The notes under the pieces: model-generated
Database searches by the model: none
What the model saw: only the letters and a program-made list of their open reading frames with translations
What the model was told of the DNA's origin: nothing
Made by a program: the position numbers and the translations under genes
In this document: piece after piece, positions 9,759-18,721 of the stretch
Layout of the letters: each line of letters opens with the position of its first letter
Position numbering within the stretch: position 1 is the first letter of the stretch
Assembly: GCF_013240295.1 (NCBI RefSeq)
Contig: NZ_JABETK010000001.1
Location: 1,302,001-1,366,000, forward strand
Length of the DNA stretch: 64,000 nucleotides
DNA from: Neoaquamicrobium sediminum
Lineage (GTDB): Bacteria > Pseudomonadota > Alphaproteobacteria > Rhizobiales > Rhizobiaceae
Reading direction: 5' to 3'

Positions 9759-10436
9759 TCAGGCAGCCGCCGGACGGCGTATCACCGAAATCCAGGAGAA
9801 CCCGCGGTGCAGGCGCCGCTCCTGCGTCGCGCCGCCGACGGCTTCGGCGATGCCCGCTGCCGTTTCGAAAAGGTCTTCGCGGGGTGCAACGTGATGCAAC
9901 CGCAGCCATGAATAGACGGCCGAGCGGAACGAGGCTGGAAGCCCGGCCATGTCTCCGAAGTCGGCGACATGCAGTTCGCCGCCCGGCGCAAGGCGACGGG
10001 ACGCTTCGGCCATGACGGCACGCCATTGCGGGATCATCGACACCGCATAGGAAATGAATATGCGGTCGTAGCTCTCGCTGCCGAAGGTCAGGCGCGGGTC
10101 GAAGGTTGCGGCGTCCGCGCAGGCCAGCCGCACACGACCGCGCAGCCCGGCGGAGGAAATCGCGTCGCCGGCGGCAGCGAGCATTTCGCTCGATATGTCG
10201 ATGCCGTGAAAATGCGTCTCGGGATAGCGACGGGCCGCCTGCACCAGATTGCGCCCGGTGCCGCAGCCGATCTCCAGCACCGTGCCCCCGGCCGGCGGCG
10301 CCAGCGAAGCGATCATCGGGTCGCGGCCGAGCAGATAATATTTGCGCGTGGCGTCATAGATGCCGAACCGCCGCTGATAGCGGTAGATGCGGTCCATCAG
10401 CAGCGCGTGGTCGGAACGTGCATCCATGGCGTTCAT
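9759..10436 (-). CDS. btaB: S-adenosylmethionine:diacylglycerylhomoserine N-methyltransferase
   Basis: Performs the three N-methylations that turn diacylglyceryl-homoserine into the betaine lipid diacylglyceryl-N,N,N-trimethylhomoserine (DGTS). The 225-aa product has class I SAM-methyltransferase motifs: VLEIGCGTGRNL (motif I), FHGIDISSEML (motif II) and LAPGGELHVADFGD. Its ATG overlaps the stop of btaA (ATGA), so the two are coupled, as in other rhizobial bta pairs. It is the last gene of the ugp-plcP-agt-btaAB run. Assignment rests on the methyltransferase fold plus its partner, which is highly characteristic. Confidence 0.88.
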   Translation of the reverse strand: MNAMDARSDHALLMDRIYRYQRRFGIYDATRKYYLLGRDPMIASLAPPAGGTVLEIGCGTGRNLVQAARRYPETHFHGIDISSEMLAAAGDAISSAGLRGRVRLACADAATFDPRLTFGSESYDRIFISYAVSMIPQWRAVMAEASRRLAPGGELHVADFGDMAGLPASFRSAVYSWLRLHHVAPREDLFETAAGIAEAVGGATQERRLHRGFSWISVIRRPAAA

Positions 10437-11689
10437 CCCCGGAAAACGTGAAGGTGGAAGCCGCCGTAGATCGAGGAGCGGTCGCGCGCGTGGAACGCAC
10501 GCGATTCCGCCTCGCGATAATCCCAGCGCGAAAGTGTCGCGTCCTCGACCCGGCCCGGCAGCAGGTTGTCCGCCGCGGCCGTGCGGAAAATGACCCGCGC
10601 GCCGGGCTTGGCCGTGCGCGTTATCTCGGCCCATAGCGCGTTCAGCTGCTCGTCGGACATCCAGTCCTGTGCGTCGAGCAGAACATAACGGTCGACCGAT
10701 GCGGCGGGTTTGGCCGCCAGCATCTCTGTGATCGAGACATTGACCACCGAGGCGCGATCGGCGCGGGCCCGCACGGCCTCGAAATTCTCACGCGACAGAT
10801 AAGGCGGCAGCGGCGAATCACCGTCGCCATAACCGCGGCCGAAGGCTTGCCAGGCGAAATAGTTCTCCGACAGCGGAAAATCGCAGGCAAGCTTTTCGAG
10901 GCGCGCGCGCAGCACCGTCGCCATGTCGCTGCCGCCCGCGAGCGCTTCGTATTGCTGCGGTGGAATGCCCAGGCCGAAGAGCGATGATTTCTGGCCCGCG
11001 GCCCAGCGAACCAGACGCTTTTCGAACAGCGGGGCGATGGTGCTGTCGAAGAAGCGCCGCTGGTCCTCCAGCGTCCGCGCCTGCAGCAGGCCACGCGGGT
11101 CCGCGCCGTAGAGGCGCGCCACGCGATGACCCCAGCCGATGAAGTTTCCAAGCAGGCCGTGGCGATAGAGACGCCGGCGGAAGATGGAAATGCGCTTGCG
11201 GCCCGAAAGGGTGCGGCCCTCCCAATAGGCGCGGGTTTCGGGATCGAGGACCGGGGCAAGGTGGCGTTCGTAGGTCGCAATGTTGGCGCGGTCGTCGGCC
11301 CTTGCGTAGAAGCGGTGGAATGTCTCGTAGTCGGGCAGTGTCGTCAGCGCCGCAAGCTTCAGGCGGTTGAACGCGACATGGGCGGGGTTCAGGTCGACGG
11401 CCTCGACCCGCGCCGGGTCGGCCAGCAGGTAGGAGAGTGCGTTGCAGCCGCCTGAAGCGATGGTCACCAGATGATGGCCGGGGCCGATCTCGAGCGCCGC
11501 CATGTCGACCTCGGGATCCTCCCATATCTGGGCGTAGACGAGCCCGTGAAAGAGGCGCGCGAAGACGTATTCGGAAAGGCCGGCGGGCGACAGCAGCGGA
11601 TTGCGGCGAACGGCCTGCTGCAACCGTGCGCCGGCCAGCTTTTTCGAACCCGTGGGCGAAGCTTGCCGATATGCGGCGGTGGCATTCAT
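10433..11689 (-). CDS. btaA: S-adenosylmethionine:diacylglycerol 3-amino-3-carboxypropyltransferase
   Basis: Transfers the aminocarboxypropyl group of SAM to diacylglycerol, the first step of DGTS betaine-lipid synthesis. Length 418 aa is right for BtaA. Recognisable features are IWEDPEVD, the SAM-binding region LVTIASGGCNALSYLL with VEAVDLNPAHVAFN, and a C-terminal VLLDAQDWMSDEQLNALW segment with FRTAAADNLLPGR. The ATG at 11689 overlaps the agt stop codon and has GAAGG upstream. In rhizobia this gene is induced by phosphate limitation, agreeing with the PHO-type sites upstream of plcP and ugpB. Substrate diacylglycerol would come from PlcP two genes earlier. Confidence 0.92.
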   Translation of the reverse strand: MNATAAYRQASPTGSKKLAGARLQQAVRRNPLLSPAGLSEYVFARLFHGLVYAQIWEDPEVDMAALEIGPGHHLVTIASGGCNALSYLLADPARVEAVDLNPAHVAFNRLKLAALTTLPDYETFHRFYARADDRANIATYERHLAPVLDPETRAYWEGRTLSGRKRISIFRRRLYRHGLLGNFIGWGHRVARLYGADPRGLLQARTLEDQRRFFDSTIAPLFEKRLVRWAAGQKSSLFGLGIPPQQYEALAGGSDMATVLRARLEKLACDFPLSENYFAWQAFGRGYGDGDSPLPPYLSRENFEAVRARADRASVVNVSITEMLAAKPAASVDRYVLLDAQDWMSDEQLNALWAEITRTAKPGARVIFRTAAADNLLPGRVEDATLSRWDYREAESRAFHARDRSSIYGGFHLHVFRG

Positions 11690-12762
11690 CGGGAGATACC
11701 TTCTGTCATCGACGCCGGCAGCCTGAGTGTCTCGACAGGCAGACAATGCCGGGCTGCTGGGAGATTGCGGAGGAATTGCTGGCTGCATTCGCGCCAGTCA
11801 TAGGCTTCCGCCTTGGCGCGGGCGGCCACGCGGGGAACGGCAAGCGCGGTCATCGCGGCCCTGGCGAGGTCTTCATCGACAACCAAGCCTTCATGGCCGT
11901 CGCTGGCGATGTCGAGAGGGCCGGTTACGGGGAATGCGGCGACCGGACAGCCGCTCGCCAGTGCCTCGAGGATCACATTGCCGAACGTATCGGTGCGGCT
12001 CGGGAATACGAAGACATCGGCCGATGCGTAGATCGCGGCGAGGTCTTCGCCGGTAAGCGTACCGAGGAAATGGACGCCGGGATAGCGCGCCTTCAGGCTA
12101 TCGAGGGCAGGACCGTCGCCGACGACGACCTTGCTGCCCGGAAGGTCGAGATCGAGAAAGGCGGGCAGGTTCTTCTCCACCGCCACCCGACCGACGTTCA
12201 GGAATACCGGCCCCGGCAGACCCAGATCGTGCCGGCGATCGGGGCTGAACAGCGACGTATCGACCCCGCGCGACCACAGGCGAATATTGTCGAAGCCGCG
12301 CTCGGAGAGTTCCTGCCCGAGCGAGGGCGTGGCGACCATCATGCCGGCGCCGGCATTGTGGAAACGCCGGAGCCAGCGATAGCTCCAGCTTTCGGGCACC
12401 GGCAGACGCGCGCGCAGAAACTCCGGGAAACGCGTGTGATAGCTGGTGGTGAACGGAATGGCGCGCGACAGGCAGACCCGCCGCGCCAGAAAACCCAGCG
12501 GACCCTCGGTAGCAATATGGATGCTGTCGGGCCGCACCTCGTCGATGCGGCGCGCCACTTCGCCGGGAAGCGCCAGCGCCAGCCTGATGTCGGGATAGGA
12601 AGGCATGGGGATGGAGTGGAAACCGAGCGGCGTGAGGAATTCCACCTCCACGCCCATCTCGCCAAGCGTTTCGCCAAGCTTCTCCAACGTGCGCACGACG
12701 CCGTTTATCTGCGGCCGCCAGGCATCGGTGACGATGAGGATGCGCAACGGCGTGAGCCTCAA
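11686..12762 (-). CDS. agt: Glycosyltransferase family 4, probable diacylglycerol glycosyltransferase (Agt type)
   Basis: A 358-residue GT-B enzyme: N-terminal ILIVTDAWRPQINGVVRTL with the acceptor-side loop, and a C-terminal nucleotide-sugar site (FLNVGRVAVEKN, FVFPSRTDTFGNVILEALASGCPV, including the EX7E glutamates). Members that follow plcP in rhizobia and marine bacteria make glucosyl- or glucuronosyl-diacylglycerol during phosphate starvation. The TTG at 12762 overlaps the plcP stop (TTGA) and gives the expected short N-terminus; the downstream end overlaps btaA. Sugar donor cannot be read from sequence. Confidence 0.82.
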   Translation of the reverse strand: MRLTPLRILIVTDAWRPQINGVVRTLEKLGETLGEMGVEVEFLTPLGFHSIPMPSYPDIRLALALPGEVARRIDEVRPDSIHIATEGPLGFLARRVCLSRAIPFTTSYHTRFPEFLRARLPVPESWSYRWLRRFHNAGAGMMVATPSLGQELSERGFDNIRLWSRGVDTSLFSPDRRHDLGLPGPVFLNVGRVAVEKNLPAFLDLDLPGSKVVVGDGPALDSLKARYPGVHFLGTLTGEDLAAIYASADVFVFPSRTDTFGNVILEALASGCPVAAFPVTGPLDIASDGHEGLVVDEDLARAAMTALAVPRVAARAKAEAYDWRECSQQFLRNLPAARHCLPVETLRLPASMTEGISR

Positions 12763-13595
12763 GCCGCCCGATGGCGACGGAAGGGAATGGCCGCCGCCCG
12801 GCGCGCGTTGAGCGTCTCGCTCACCTCGGACCAGTGGATGATCTCCATGCGTCCATTCTCGTGCTCCACCAGCGCCGTGCAGCTTTCCACCCAATCGCCG
12901 GTGTTGATGTAGGTGAAGCCGTCGAAGTCGCGCATGGCTGCGGAGTGAATGTGGCCGCAGATGACACCGTCCACGCCGTGCCGCTCCGCCTCGGCGGCGA
13001 GCGTCTCCTCAAAGCTGCCGATATAGTTGACCGCGTTCTTGACCGTGCGCTTCGCCCATGCCGATAGCGACCAGTAGGTAAAGCCGAGCTTGCGGCGTAC
13101 CCAGTTGATGCGTGTGCTGACGGCCAAGGCGACCTCGTAGGCCCAGTCGCCGAGGAAGGCGAGCCACTTGGCGTGGCGCACGACCATGTCGAAGACGTCG
13201 CCATGAATCACCAAGTAACGCTTGCCGTCGGCCGCGACATGCACCGTGGTCTCGCAGACCTCGATGCCGCCGAAATGGGTGCCGTAGAAATCGCGCAGAA
13301 ACTCATCGTGATTGCCCGGCACATAGATGATGCGCGAGCCCTTGCGTGCCTTGCGCAGGAGCTTCTGGACAACGTCGTTGTGCGATTGCGGCCAGTACCA
13401 GCCCGAGCGAAGCCGCCATCCGTCGACGATGTCGCCGACGAGGTAGATGGTATCGGCGTCGTGCTCTCGGAGGAACTCAAGCAGGGCGTCAGCCTGGGCG
13501 CCCTTGGTGCCAAGGTGAATGTCGGACAGAAACAGGCTGCGATAGCGGCGAGACCGATCGGCGCTGTTCGAATCGTTTGGCCAGGGCGCTTCCAT
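12759..13595 (-). CDS. plcP: Metallophosphoesterase, phospholipase C-type PlcP
   Basis: Predicted cytoplasmic phospholipase C that removes the phosphate headgroup of phosphatidylcholine and similar lipids, giving diacylglycerol for replacement lipids. The calcineurin-like motifs are complete: SDIHLG, GDIVDGW, GNHDEF, VIHGDVFD and CGHIH. The 278-aa length and absence of a signal peptide fit PlcP; the fold is shared with LpxH/LpxI-type UDP-diacylglucosamine hydrolases, an alternative annotation. Operon position directly before agt and btaA-btaB strongly favours PlcP. The ATG has AAAGG upstream and a PHO-box match 24 bases further up. Confidence 0.85.
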   Translation of the reverse strand: MEAPWPNDSNSADRSRRYRSLFLSDIHLGTKGAQADALLEFLREHDADTIYLVGDIVDGWRLRSGWYWPQSHNDVVQKLLRKARKGSRIIYVPGNHDEFLRDFYGTHFGGIEVCETTVHVAADGKRYLVIHGDVFDMVVRHAKWLAFLGDWAYEVALAVSTRINWVRRKLGFTYWSLSAWAKRTVKNAVNYIGSFEETLAAEAERHGVDGVICGHIHSAAMRDFDGFTYINTGDWVESCTALVEHENGRMEIIHWSEVSETLNARRAAAIPFRRHRAA

Positions 13596-13618
13596 GCGTC
13601 ACCTTTCAGCAGATTCCG

Positions 13619-13636
13619 ATGACAGGTGGATGACGT
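13619..13636 (-). promoter_or_regulatory. PHO box upstream of plcP
   Basis: Read on the minus strand: ACGTCAT-CCAC-CTGTCAT, 12 of 14 matches to the PhoB consensus CTGTCAT-N4-CTGTCAT, in the 48-base gap between ugpC and plcP. It would allow phosphate-starvation transcription of plcP-agt-btaAB separately from ugp. It is close to the ATG, leaving little room for a leader. Confidence 0.65.
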
Positions 13637-13643
13637 GAGCCGA

Positions 13644-14771
13644 CTAAACGGGCAATGTCTCAGCAATAGCCTTGCGAGGTGCGGGAGCCATGGCGCTCCC
13701 ATCAGCCTCCGCCAGACGCCTGCCGGTTTCGGCGTCGAACAGGTGGACCGCCGACGGATCTATCTGAAACGACACCGCCTCGCCCTGCTGGAAGGACCTG
13801 TCGCCGAAGGCGTGCGCGATCAGCGTGTGGCCTGAAAAATTGCAGTGCATCAGCTTGCCGGAACCGAGCTCCTCGGCGAACTCGAAGGACCCGGTGATAC
13901 CGCCGGGTGCGAGCCGGACGGCCTCCGCGCGGAAGCCGGCGGTCACCGGTCCGTAGCCGACGTCGGGCCAGCGTTTGGTGTCGTAGGAAAGCTGCTGGCC
14001 GTCCGGCAAAGTCACCTTGCCCTTGTCGGGATCGGCCGTGGCAGCGATGAGGTTGAGCCCGGGCGAACCGATGAAATTGGCCACATAAGTGGTCTCGGGC
14101 CGCCGGTAGATTTCAGAGGGCGAGCCAACCTGCTCGACGACGCCCTTGTTCATCACCACGATACGGTCGGCGAGCGTCATCGCCTCGACCTGGTCATGGG
14201 TGACGAACAGCGTCGTCGTGCCGAGCCGCTGGTGCAGCTTGCGAATCTCGATGCGCATGGCGACACGCAGCTTGGCGTCGAGGTTCGAGAGCGGCTCGTC
14301 GTAGAGGAAGACCTTCGGCTCGCGGATCATCGCGCGCCCCATGGCCACGCGCTGGCGCTGACCGCCGGAAAGCTGCGCCGGCCTGCGATCGAGAAAATCC
14401 TCCAGCCCCAGCGAGGCGGCGACCTTGCCCACACGCTCGTCACGCTTGGCGCGCGGTACCCCGGCGATCTTCAGCGAATAGCCGATGTTCTGGCCGACGG
14501 TCATATGCGGATAGAGCGCGTAGTTCTGGAAAACCATGGCGCAGCCGCGCTCGCGCGGTTCGAGCTGGTTGACGACCTTGCCGCCAAGCTCGATCTCGCC
14601 CTCGGTGATGCTCTCGAGGCCCGCCACCATGCGCAGAAGCGTGGACTTGCCGCAGCCGGACGGGCCGAGAATGACGATGAACTCGCCGGCAGCAACGTCG
14701 AGATCGACGCCGTGGACGACCTCGGTCTTGGCGTAGGATTTACGGACGTTGCGAAGGGTTATTTCGGCCAT
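13644..14771 (-). CDS. ugpC: sn-Glycerol-3-phosphate ABC transporter ATP-binding protein
   Basis: ATPase of the glycerol-3-phosphate/glycerophosphodiester importer. At 375 aa it has Walker [10 protein letters not shown], signature LSGGQRQR, Walker B VFLYDEP, the [10 protein letters not shown] switch and a C-terminal MalK/UgpC regulatory domain ending with a sugar-ATPase style [11 protein letters not shown]. The start at 14771 (MAEITLRNV) matches family N-termini. It closes the ugpB-A-E-C order and is followed 48 bases later by plcP. UgpC and MalK proteins are interchangeable by sequence, so the name depends on the adjacent UgpB. Confidence 0.88.
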   Translation of the reverse strand: MAEITLRNVRKSYAKTEVVHGVDLDVAAGEFIVILGPSGCGKSTLLRMVAGLESITEGEIELGGKVVNQLEPRERGCAMVFQNYALYPHMTVGQNIGYSLKIAGVPRAKRDERVGKVAASLGLEDFLDRRPAQLSGGQRQRVAMGRAMIREPKVFLYDEPLSNLDAKLRVAMRIEIRKLHQRLGTTTLFVTHDQVEAMTLADRIVVMNKGVVEQVGSPSEIYRRPETTYVANFIGSPGLNLIAATADPDKGKVTLPDGQQLSYDTKRWPDVGYGPVTAGFRAEAVRLAPGGITGSFEFAEELGSGKLMHCNFSGHTLIAHAFGDRSFQQGEAVSFQIDPSAVHLFDAETGRRLAEADGSAMAPAPRKAIAETLPV

Positions 14772-14784
14772 GGTCGATGACCCT

Positions 14785-15681
14785 CTATTTGTCGGTTGAT
14801 ATGAGGCCGCGCACAAACCAGCGCTGCAGCAGGATGGTGACGAGAACCGGCGGCGTAAGCACGATCAGGTTGGCAGCCATCGCCGTGTTCCAGATCGGCG
14901 GCGCGCCGAACAGGGGGCCCGGGACCACCTTCTGCAACTGCATGGTAGCGGTGGCGTAGTTGGCATGGTCGGTGACGATGAGCAGCGGCCACAGATACTG
15001 GTTCCACGACCACACGAACATGATGGTCGCCAGTGCGGCCATGTTGGTCTTGGACAGCGGCAGCAGCACTTCGAAGAAGAAGCGTAGCGGCCCCGACCCG
15101 TCCATCTTGGCCGCCTCGGCAAGCTCGTCCGGGATCGTCATGAAGAACTGACGGTAGAGGAACGTTCCGGTTGCCGTTGCCACCAGCGGCAGGATCAGGC
15201 CGGAATAGGAATTGAGAAGGTTCCACTCGGGCAGGCGAATGCTGATGCCGATAGCGTTGAGGATCGCCTCGAACGGACCCAGCGCATTGGCCGCTACCGC
15301 ATAGGTCGGAACGATGCGCACTTCCAGCGGCAACATCAGCGTGATGAAGATGAGCCAGAAGAGCAGCATCCGCAGCCGGTAGCTGAAATAGACGATCGAG
15401 AAGGCAGACAGGGCCGCGATGCAGATCTTGCCCGCGGTGACGCCGACGGCGACGATCACGGAGTTCAGCATCACACGGTCGAAATTGCCGGCCGCCCATG
15501 CTGCCGAAAGATTTTCGAACAGGTGAGAGCCGGGCCACAACGGCATCGGCACCTGGTTGACGGTCTGGTAGTCGTGGCTGGCAGCCACGAACACGACCCA
15601 CAGCGGCATCAGCAGCGCAACAAGGCTCAGAACGAGGATCGTCTGGGTGATGAAGTCGAGAACGGGAGTGCGTTCGATCAT
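14785..15681 (-). CDS. ugpE: sn-Glycerol-3-phosphate ABC transporter permease
   Basis: Inner-membrane permease of the MalG/UgpE class, 298 aa with six predicted helices beginning with [20 protein letters not shown]. The EAA loop that contacts the ATPase is visible as [27 protein letters not shown]-terminal periplasmic segment [16 protein letters not shown] is typical of UgpE. The ATG at 15681 lies 14 bases after the ugpA stop. It is followed 13 bases on by ugpC. Confidence 0.9.
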   Translation of the reverse strand: MIERTPVLDFITQTILVLSLVALLMPLWVVFVAASHDYQTVNQVPMPLWPGSHLFENLSAAWAAGNFDRVMLNSVIVAVGVTAGKICIAALSAFSIVYFSYRLRMLLFWLIFITLMLPLEVRIVPTYAVAANALGPFEAILNAIGISIRLPEWNLLNSYSGLILPLVATATGTFLYRQFFMTIPDELAEAAKMDGSGPLRFFFEVLLPLSKTNMAALATIMFVWSWNQYLWPLLIVTDHANYATATMQLQKVVPGPLFGAPPIWNTAMAANLIVLTPPVLVTILLQRWFVRGLISTDK

Positions 15682-15695
15682 GGTCGCGGCCCTCG

Positions 15696-16580
15696 TCAGG
15701 TGTAGTGGACGCGCCGCTCGATGAAGCGGAACTGGATGAAGGTGAGGGCGACGATGAGGACCATCAGCACGATCGACTGGGCGGCGGCCAGTGAGTAGTC
15801 CTTGCCCTGGAAACCGTCGGTGTAGATCTTGTAGACCATGAGGTCCGTGGCGCGGGCCGGGCCACCACCTGTCGTGATGTCGACGATACCGAACGAGTTC
15901 ACGAAGCTGTCGGTGATGTTGATGACGATCAGGAAGAACAGCGTCGGCGTGATCAGCGGAAGCTGCAGGTCCCACATGCGCCGCATGACGCCCGCGCCAT
16001 CCATGGCGCCGGCCTCGCTCATCGTGCGCGGGATCGACTGCAGCGCCGCCAGGAAGAAGATGAAATTATAGCCGACGAGGCTCCAGGCCTGCGCGAGGAT
16101 GATGAGAAGCAGCGCGTCGAAACCATCGAGTGCCGGGTTCCACAGCCCCGGAAAGAACTGGTTGATGGCGGAGACGAAACCCGCATCCGGCGAGAAGATG
16201 AAGCGGAAGGCGAGGCCGACGGCAGGGGCAGCAAGCGCGTAAGGCAGGAAGAAGGTGAATTTGTAGACCTGATGGCCCGGTAGGCGGCGGTCGACGAACA
16301 GCGCCATCAGCACGGCGATCACCAGCGACAGCACGGTGGCCGCGATGGCGAAGATCATCGAGACCCGCACCGAGCTCCAGTATTTAGGGTCGCCGAAGAC
16401 GCCTTCGAAATTGTAGAGGCCGACCCACTCGTTGCCGCCGCCGAAAGGGCGCTCGAGCGTGAAGGCCCAGTAAAGCGCCTCACCCGTGGGCCAGTAGAAG
16501 AAGACGAAGACCAGCAGCATCTGCGGCAGGATCAGCGCCGCGGCGAGCCATGTGTTCGAGAAGGTGACACGCTTTTCCAA
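15696..16580 (-). CDS. ugpA: sn-Glycerol-3-phosphate ABC transporter permease
   Basis: MalF/UgpA-class permease of 294 aa with six transmembrane helices and the EAA motif (SMSEAG-like IPRTMSEAGAMDGAGVMRRMWDLQLP). The phrase YWPTGEALYWAFTLERPFGGGNEWVGLYNFE is characteristic of UgpA. The likely start is TTG at 16580, preceded by GGGAG; the nearby ATG is in another frame. A stable hairpin separates it from ugpB upstream, which usually keeps binding-protein mRNA more abundant than permease mRNA. Confidence 0.88.
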   Translation of the reverse strand: MEKRVTFSNTWLAAALILPQMLLVFVFFYWPTGEALYWAFTLERPFGGGNEWVGLYNFEGVFGDPKYWSSVRVSMIFAIAATVLSLVIAVLMALFVDRRLPGHQVYKFTFFLPYALAAPAVGLAFRFIFSPDAGFVSAINQFFPGLWNPALDGFDALLLIILAQAWSLVGYNFIFFLAALQSIPRTMSEAGAMDGAGVMRRMWDLQLPLITPTLFFLIVINITDSFVNSFGIVDITTGGGPARATDLMVYKIYTDGFQGKDYSLAAAQSIVLMVLIVALTFIQFRFIERRVHYT

Positions 16581-16614
16581 GACGGCATGCTCCCGCTTGT
16601 ATCAAGTGTTGGAA

Positions 16615-16642
16615 GGGAGACGCCGCGTCGGCGGCGCCTCCC
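16615..16642 (-). terminator. Intercistronic hairpin after ugpB
   Basis: GGGAGGCGCCGC-CGAC-GCGGCGTCTCCC on the minus strand, a 12-base stem with one non-Watson-Crick pair and a 4-base loop, in the ugpB-ugpA gap. There is no T-run, so it probably stabilises or attenuates ugpB mRNA rather than fully terminating. Confidence 0.55.
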
Positions 16643-16668
16643 GATCGGTGCTTTGAAGCGGTGTCAGA

Positions 16669-18006
16669 TCACGGCAGGTCGGCGCCGCGATAGGTCTGCT
16701 CGTAGCGGCGCAGGATCTGATTGGAACGGTCGGCCGCATCGCTAAGGGCGGTCTCCATGTCCTTCTGGCCGGTAAAGGCAGCTTCCAGCTCGGCGCGGAC
16801 TTCGGCACGGATCGAGGTGAAGTTGCCGAGGCGGATGCCACGCGACAGCGGGGTCACGTCCGACGCAGTGAGCGATTCGATCGCGATCTCGCGGCCCGCA
16901 TAACCTTCCTTGTCGTAGAAGCCTTCCGACTTCAGGAGCTCGAAGCCGGCCGTGGTGACCGGGATGTAGCCGGTGTTCTCGGCGATGTACTTCTCGCCGG
17001 TATCGGGAGCGGTGACATACTTCACGAAAGCGGCGGTGGCTTCGTACTCCTCAGGCGTCTTGCCTTCCATGATCCACAGCGACGCGCCGCCGACGATGGA
17101 GTTGGTGCGCTTGCCCTCTTCGAGGACCGGCAGCATCGCGACATCCCAGTTCATGCCTTCAGCCTTGGTGGAGCCGACGACGCCGTGGTTGGCGATGGAG
17201 CTGGTGGTCGACGCGCAGGTGCCGTCTGCGAAGGACTGGATCAGGTTCTTGCCGACCTGGCTGGTCTGGATCTGGGCATAGCCCGCGTCCATCCAGTCCT
17301 TGAAGTTGTTCATGTGATCGGCGAAAGCCGTCTGATGGAACTCGACCTCGGCGCCGAGACCGCCATAGCCGTTGTCGAGCGTGGCGATCGGCAGGCCGTT
17401 GATGGCGGAGAACTGTTCGAGGTTCATCCACGTGTCGAAGTCGAAAGCAAAACCGCACTCGACGCCGGCTTCCTTGAGCGCCTTCAGGTCAGCGGCGAAT
17501 TCGGCCCAGGTCTTGGGCGCCTCGGACTTGCCGATCTTCGCCCACTGGTCCTTGTTCCAGTAGAGGACGGCGGTCGACGAATTATGGGGGAACGACCACA
17601 TCTCGCCGGTGGAGGTCGCGTAGTAATTGGCGATGCCGGGGAAGTAGGCATCCCAGTCGACATCAATCCTGTAGTCCTCGGCGAACTTGTTGGCCGGATA
17701 GATCGCGCCGGAGAGCATGAAGTTCACCGTGCCGGCGTCGTAGATCTGGACGAGGGTGGGGTGCTGCTTGGCGCGATAGGCGGCGATCGTATTCTGTTCG
17801 GCCTTGTCATAGCCGCCCTGGCCGACGCATACGGCCTCGTATCTGTCCTGGCTCTCGTTGAAGAGCTGGCACTGCTTGGCCATCACTTCTCCGAGCTGGC
17901 CGGTCAGGCCATACCAGAATTCGAACTTGGTGCGCTCCTGAGCGTGAGCGCCCGACGCCATCACGATGACCGATGCGGCCGCGGCGAGAAGGGAATACCG
18001 TTTCAT
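16669..18006 (-). CDS. ugpB: sn-Glycerol-3-phosphate-binding periplasmic protein
   Basis: Captures glycerol-3-phosphate and glycerophosphodiesters in the periplasm. The 445-aa precursor has a Sec signal peptide (MKRYSLLAAAASVIVMASGAHA, cleavage before QER). UgpB hallmarks are FEFWYGLTGQLGEVM, the VGQGGYDKAEQNTIAAYRAKQHPTLVQIYDAGT-like region and the GVECGFAFDF segment. GGAGG precedes the ATG. The first gene of a minus-strand run that continues through ugpAEC to the lipid-remodelling genes; the promoter region contains phased PHO half-sites at 18071-18110, consistent with phosphate control known for ugp in rhizobia. Confidence 0.92.
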   Translation of the reverse strand: MKRYSLLAAAASVIVMASGAHAQERTKFEFWYGLTGQLGEVMAKQCQLFNESQDRYEAVCVGQGGYDKAEQNTIAAYRAKQHPTLVQIYDAGTVNFMLSGAIYPANKFAEDYRIDVDWDAYFPGIANYYATSTGEMWSFPHNSSTAVLYWNKDQWAKIGKSEAPKTWAEFAADLKALKEAGVECGFAFDFDTWMNLEQFSAINGLPIATLDNGYGGLGAEVEFHQTAFADHMNNFKDWMDAGYAQIQTSQVGKNLIQSFADGTCASTTSSIANHGVVGSTKAEGMNWDVAMLPVLEEGKRTNSIVGGASLWIMEGKTPEEYEATAAFVKYVTAPDTGEKYIAENTGYIPVTTAGFELLKSEGFYDKEGYAGREIAIESLTASDVTPLSRGIRLGNFTSIRAEVRAELEAAFTGQKDMETALSDAADRSNQILRRYEQTYRGADLP

Positions 18007-18070
18007 TATCAGCCTCCAGAGGAAGATTGGCGCGGGGTCGATCCCGCTGCCGCTTCCCTAGAGGCGGTCA

Positions 18071-18110
18071 ATGACAGTTTTGTATTGGCGCGATTACAGT
18101 CCCGCGACCG
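18071..18110 (-). promoter_or_regulatory. Phased PHO half-sites upstream of ugpB
   Basis: On the minus strand, CGGTCGC, CTGTAAT, CCAATAC and CTGTCAT occur at exact 11-base steps; CTGTCAT is perfect and CTGTAAT has 6 of 7 matches, the other two are poor. PhoB binds 7-base repeats at this period. The perfect copy ends 64 bases before the ugpB ATG. Confidence 0.45.
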
Positions 18111-18128
18111 TTTTATGAACTTTGGACG

Positions 18129-18491
18129 TCAGACCCCGAGCTCGCGGATTTCGAAGACGTTGCCGCCAGTGGTGACGAAGATTCCATCCTCGCCGCGCCT
18201 GATGCGATAGCATTTCTCGAGCCCCGAGCGCGCCTCGCCCCAGCGGGTGCAGACCTGGTCGCCACGCAGCGCCCAGCGCCCGACATCGTGCTGCGTCTGC
18301 GGCCGCTCGACGGTCATCTCGGCAGCGCCGTTGGGCAGCAGGAAAAGGTGACCATGGCGCCAGCCTTCCGTTTCCCAGCAGGCGATCTGCCTGCCGACCA
18401 GCTCGTCTTCGATTTCGCCATGCGTGAGGTCGGATGCCGATGCCGCGCTTGGCAGCACTATCAGGAGACAAAGCAAGAGATGACGCAACAT
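18129..18491 (-). CDS. Small exported protein of unknown function
   Basis: A 120-aa protein with a Sec signal peptide (MLRHLLLCLLIVLPSAASA) and a mature domain with four tryptophans and three cysteines (IACWETEGW, VCTRWGEA, EKCYRIRR), which could form a small disulfide-bonded beta fold like other secreted rhizobial proteins. GGAGAA eight bases before the ATG at 18491 supports that start. It lies between ugpB (same strand, upstream region) and the plus-strand TIM-barrel gene. I do not recognise a named family and infer no function. Confidence 0.6.
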   Translation of the reverse strand: MLRHLLLCLLIVLPSAASASDLTHGEIEDELVGRQIACWETEGWRHGHLFLLPNGAAEMTVERPQTQHDVGRWALRGDQVCTRWGEARSGLEKCYRIRRGEDGIFVTTGGNVFEIRELGV

Positions 18492-18630
18492 CGCGAATTC
18501 TCCGGGAATCACCGCCGCATGTGACGGCTGGATGACAAGGAAATGACATTCGCCGGCTCAAGTCGAGCCCCTGCCGATCACGGTTGCGACAAATGCCGGA
18601 CAGGCTGCTGCGAGCGGATTTCCGGGCATG

Positions 18631-18648
18631 CCGTCAGACGAGCGTCAT
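18631..18648 (+). promoter_or_regulatory. PHO-box-like site before the TIM-barrel gene
   Basis: CCGTCAG-ACGA-GCGTCAT, 10 of 14 matches to CTGTCAT-N4-CTGTCAT, 73 bases upstream of the ATG at 18722. That distance is almost the same as for the perfect PHO box before phnG. The match alone is marginal. Confidence 0.35.
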
Positions 18649-18721
18649 AAAAGCCGCCGATCATGGTATGGTCACAGGGCATATCGCCCTCACCCAATCC
18701 CGCGAACGAGGACCACCAGAC

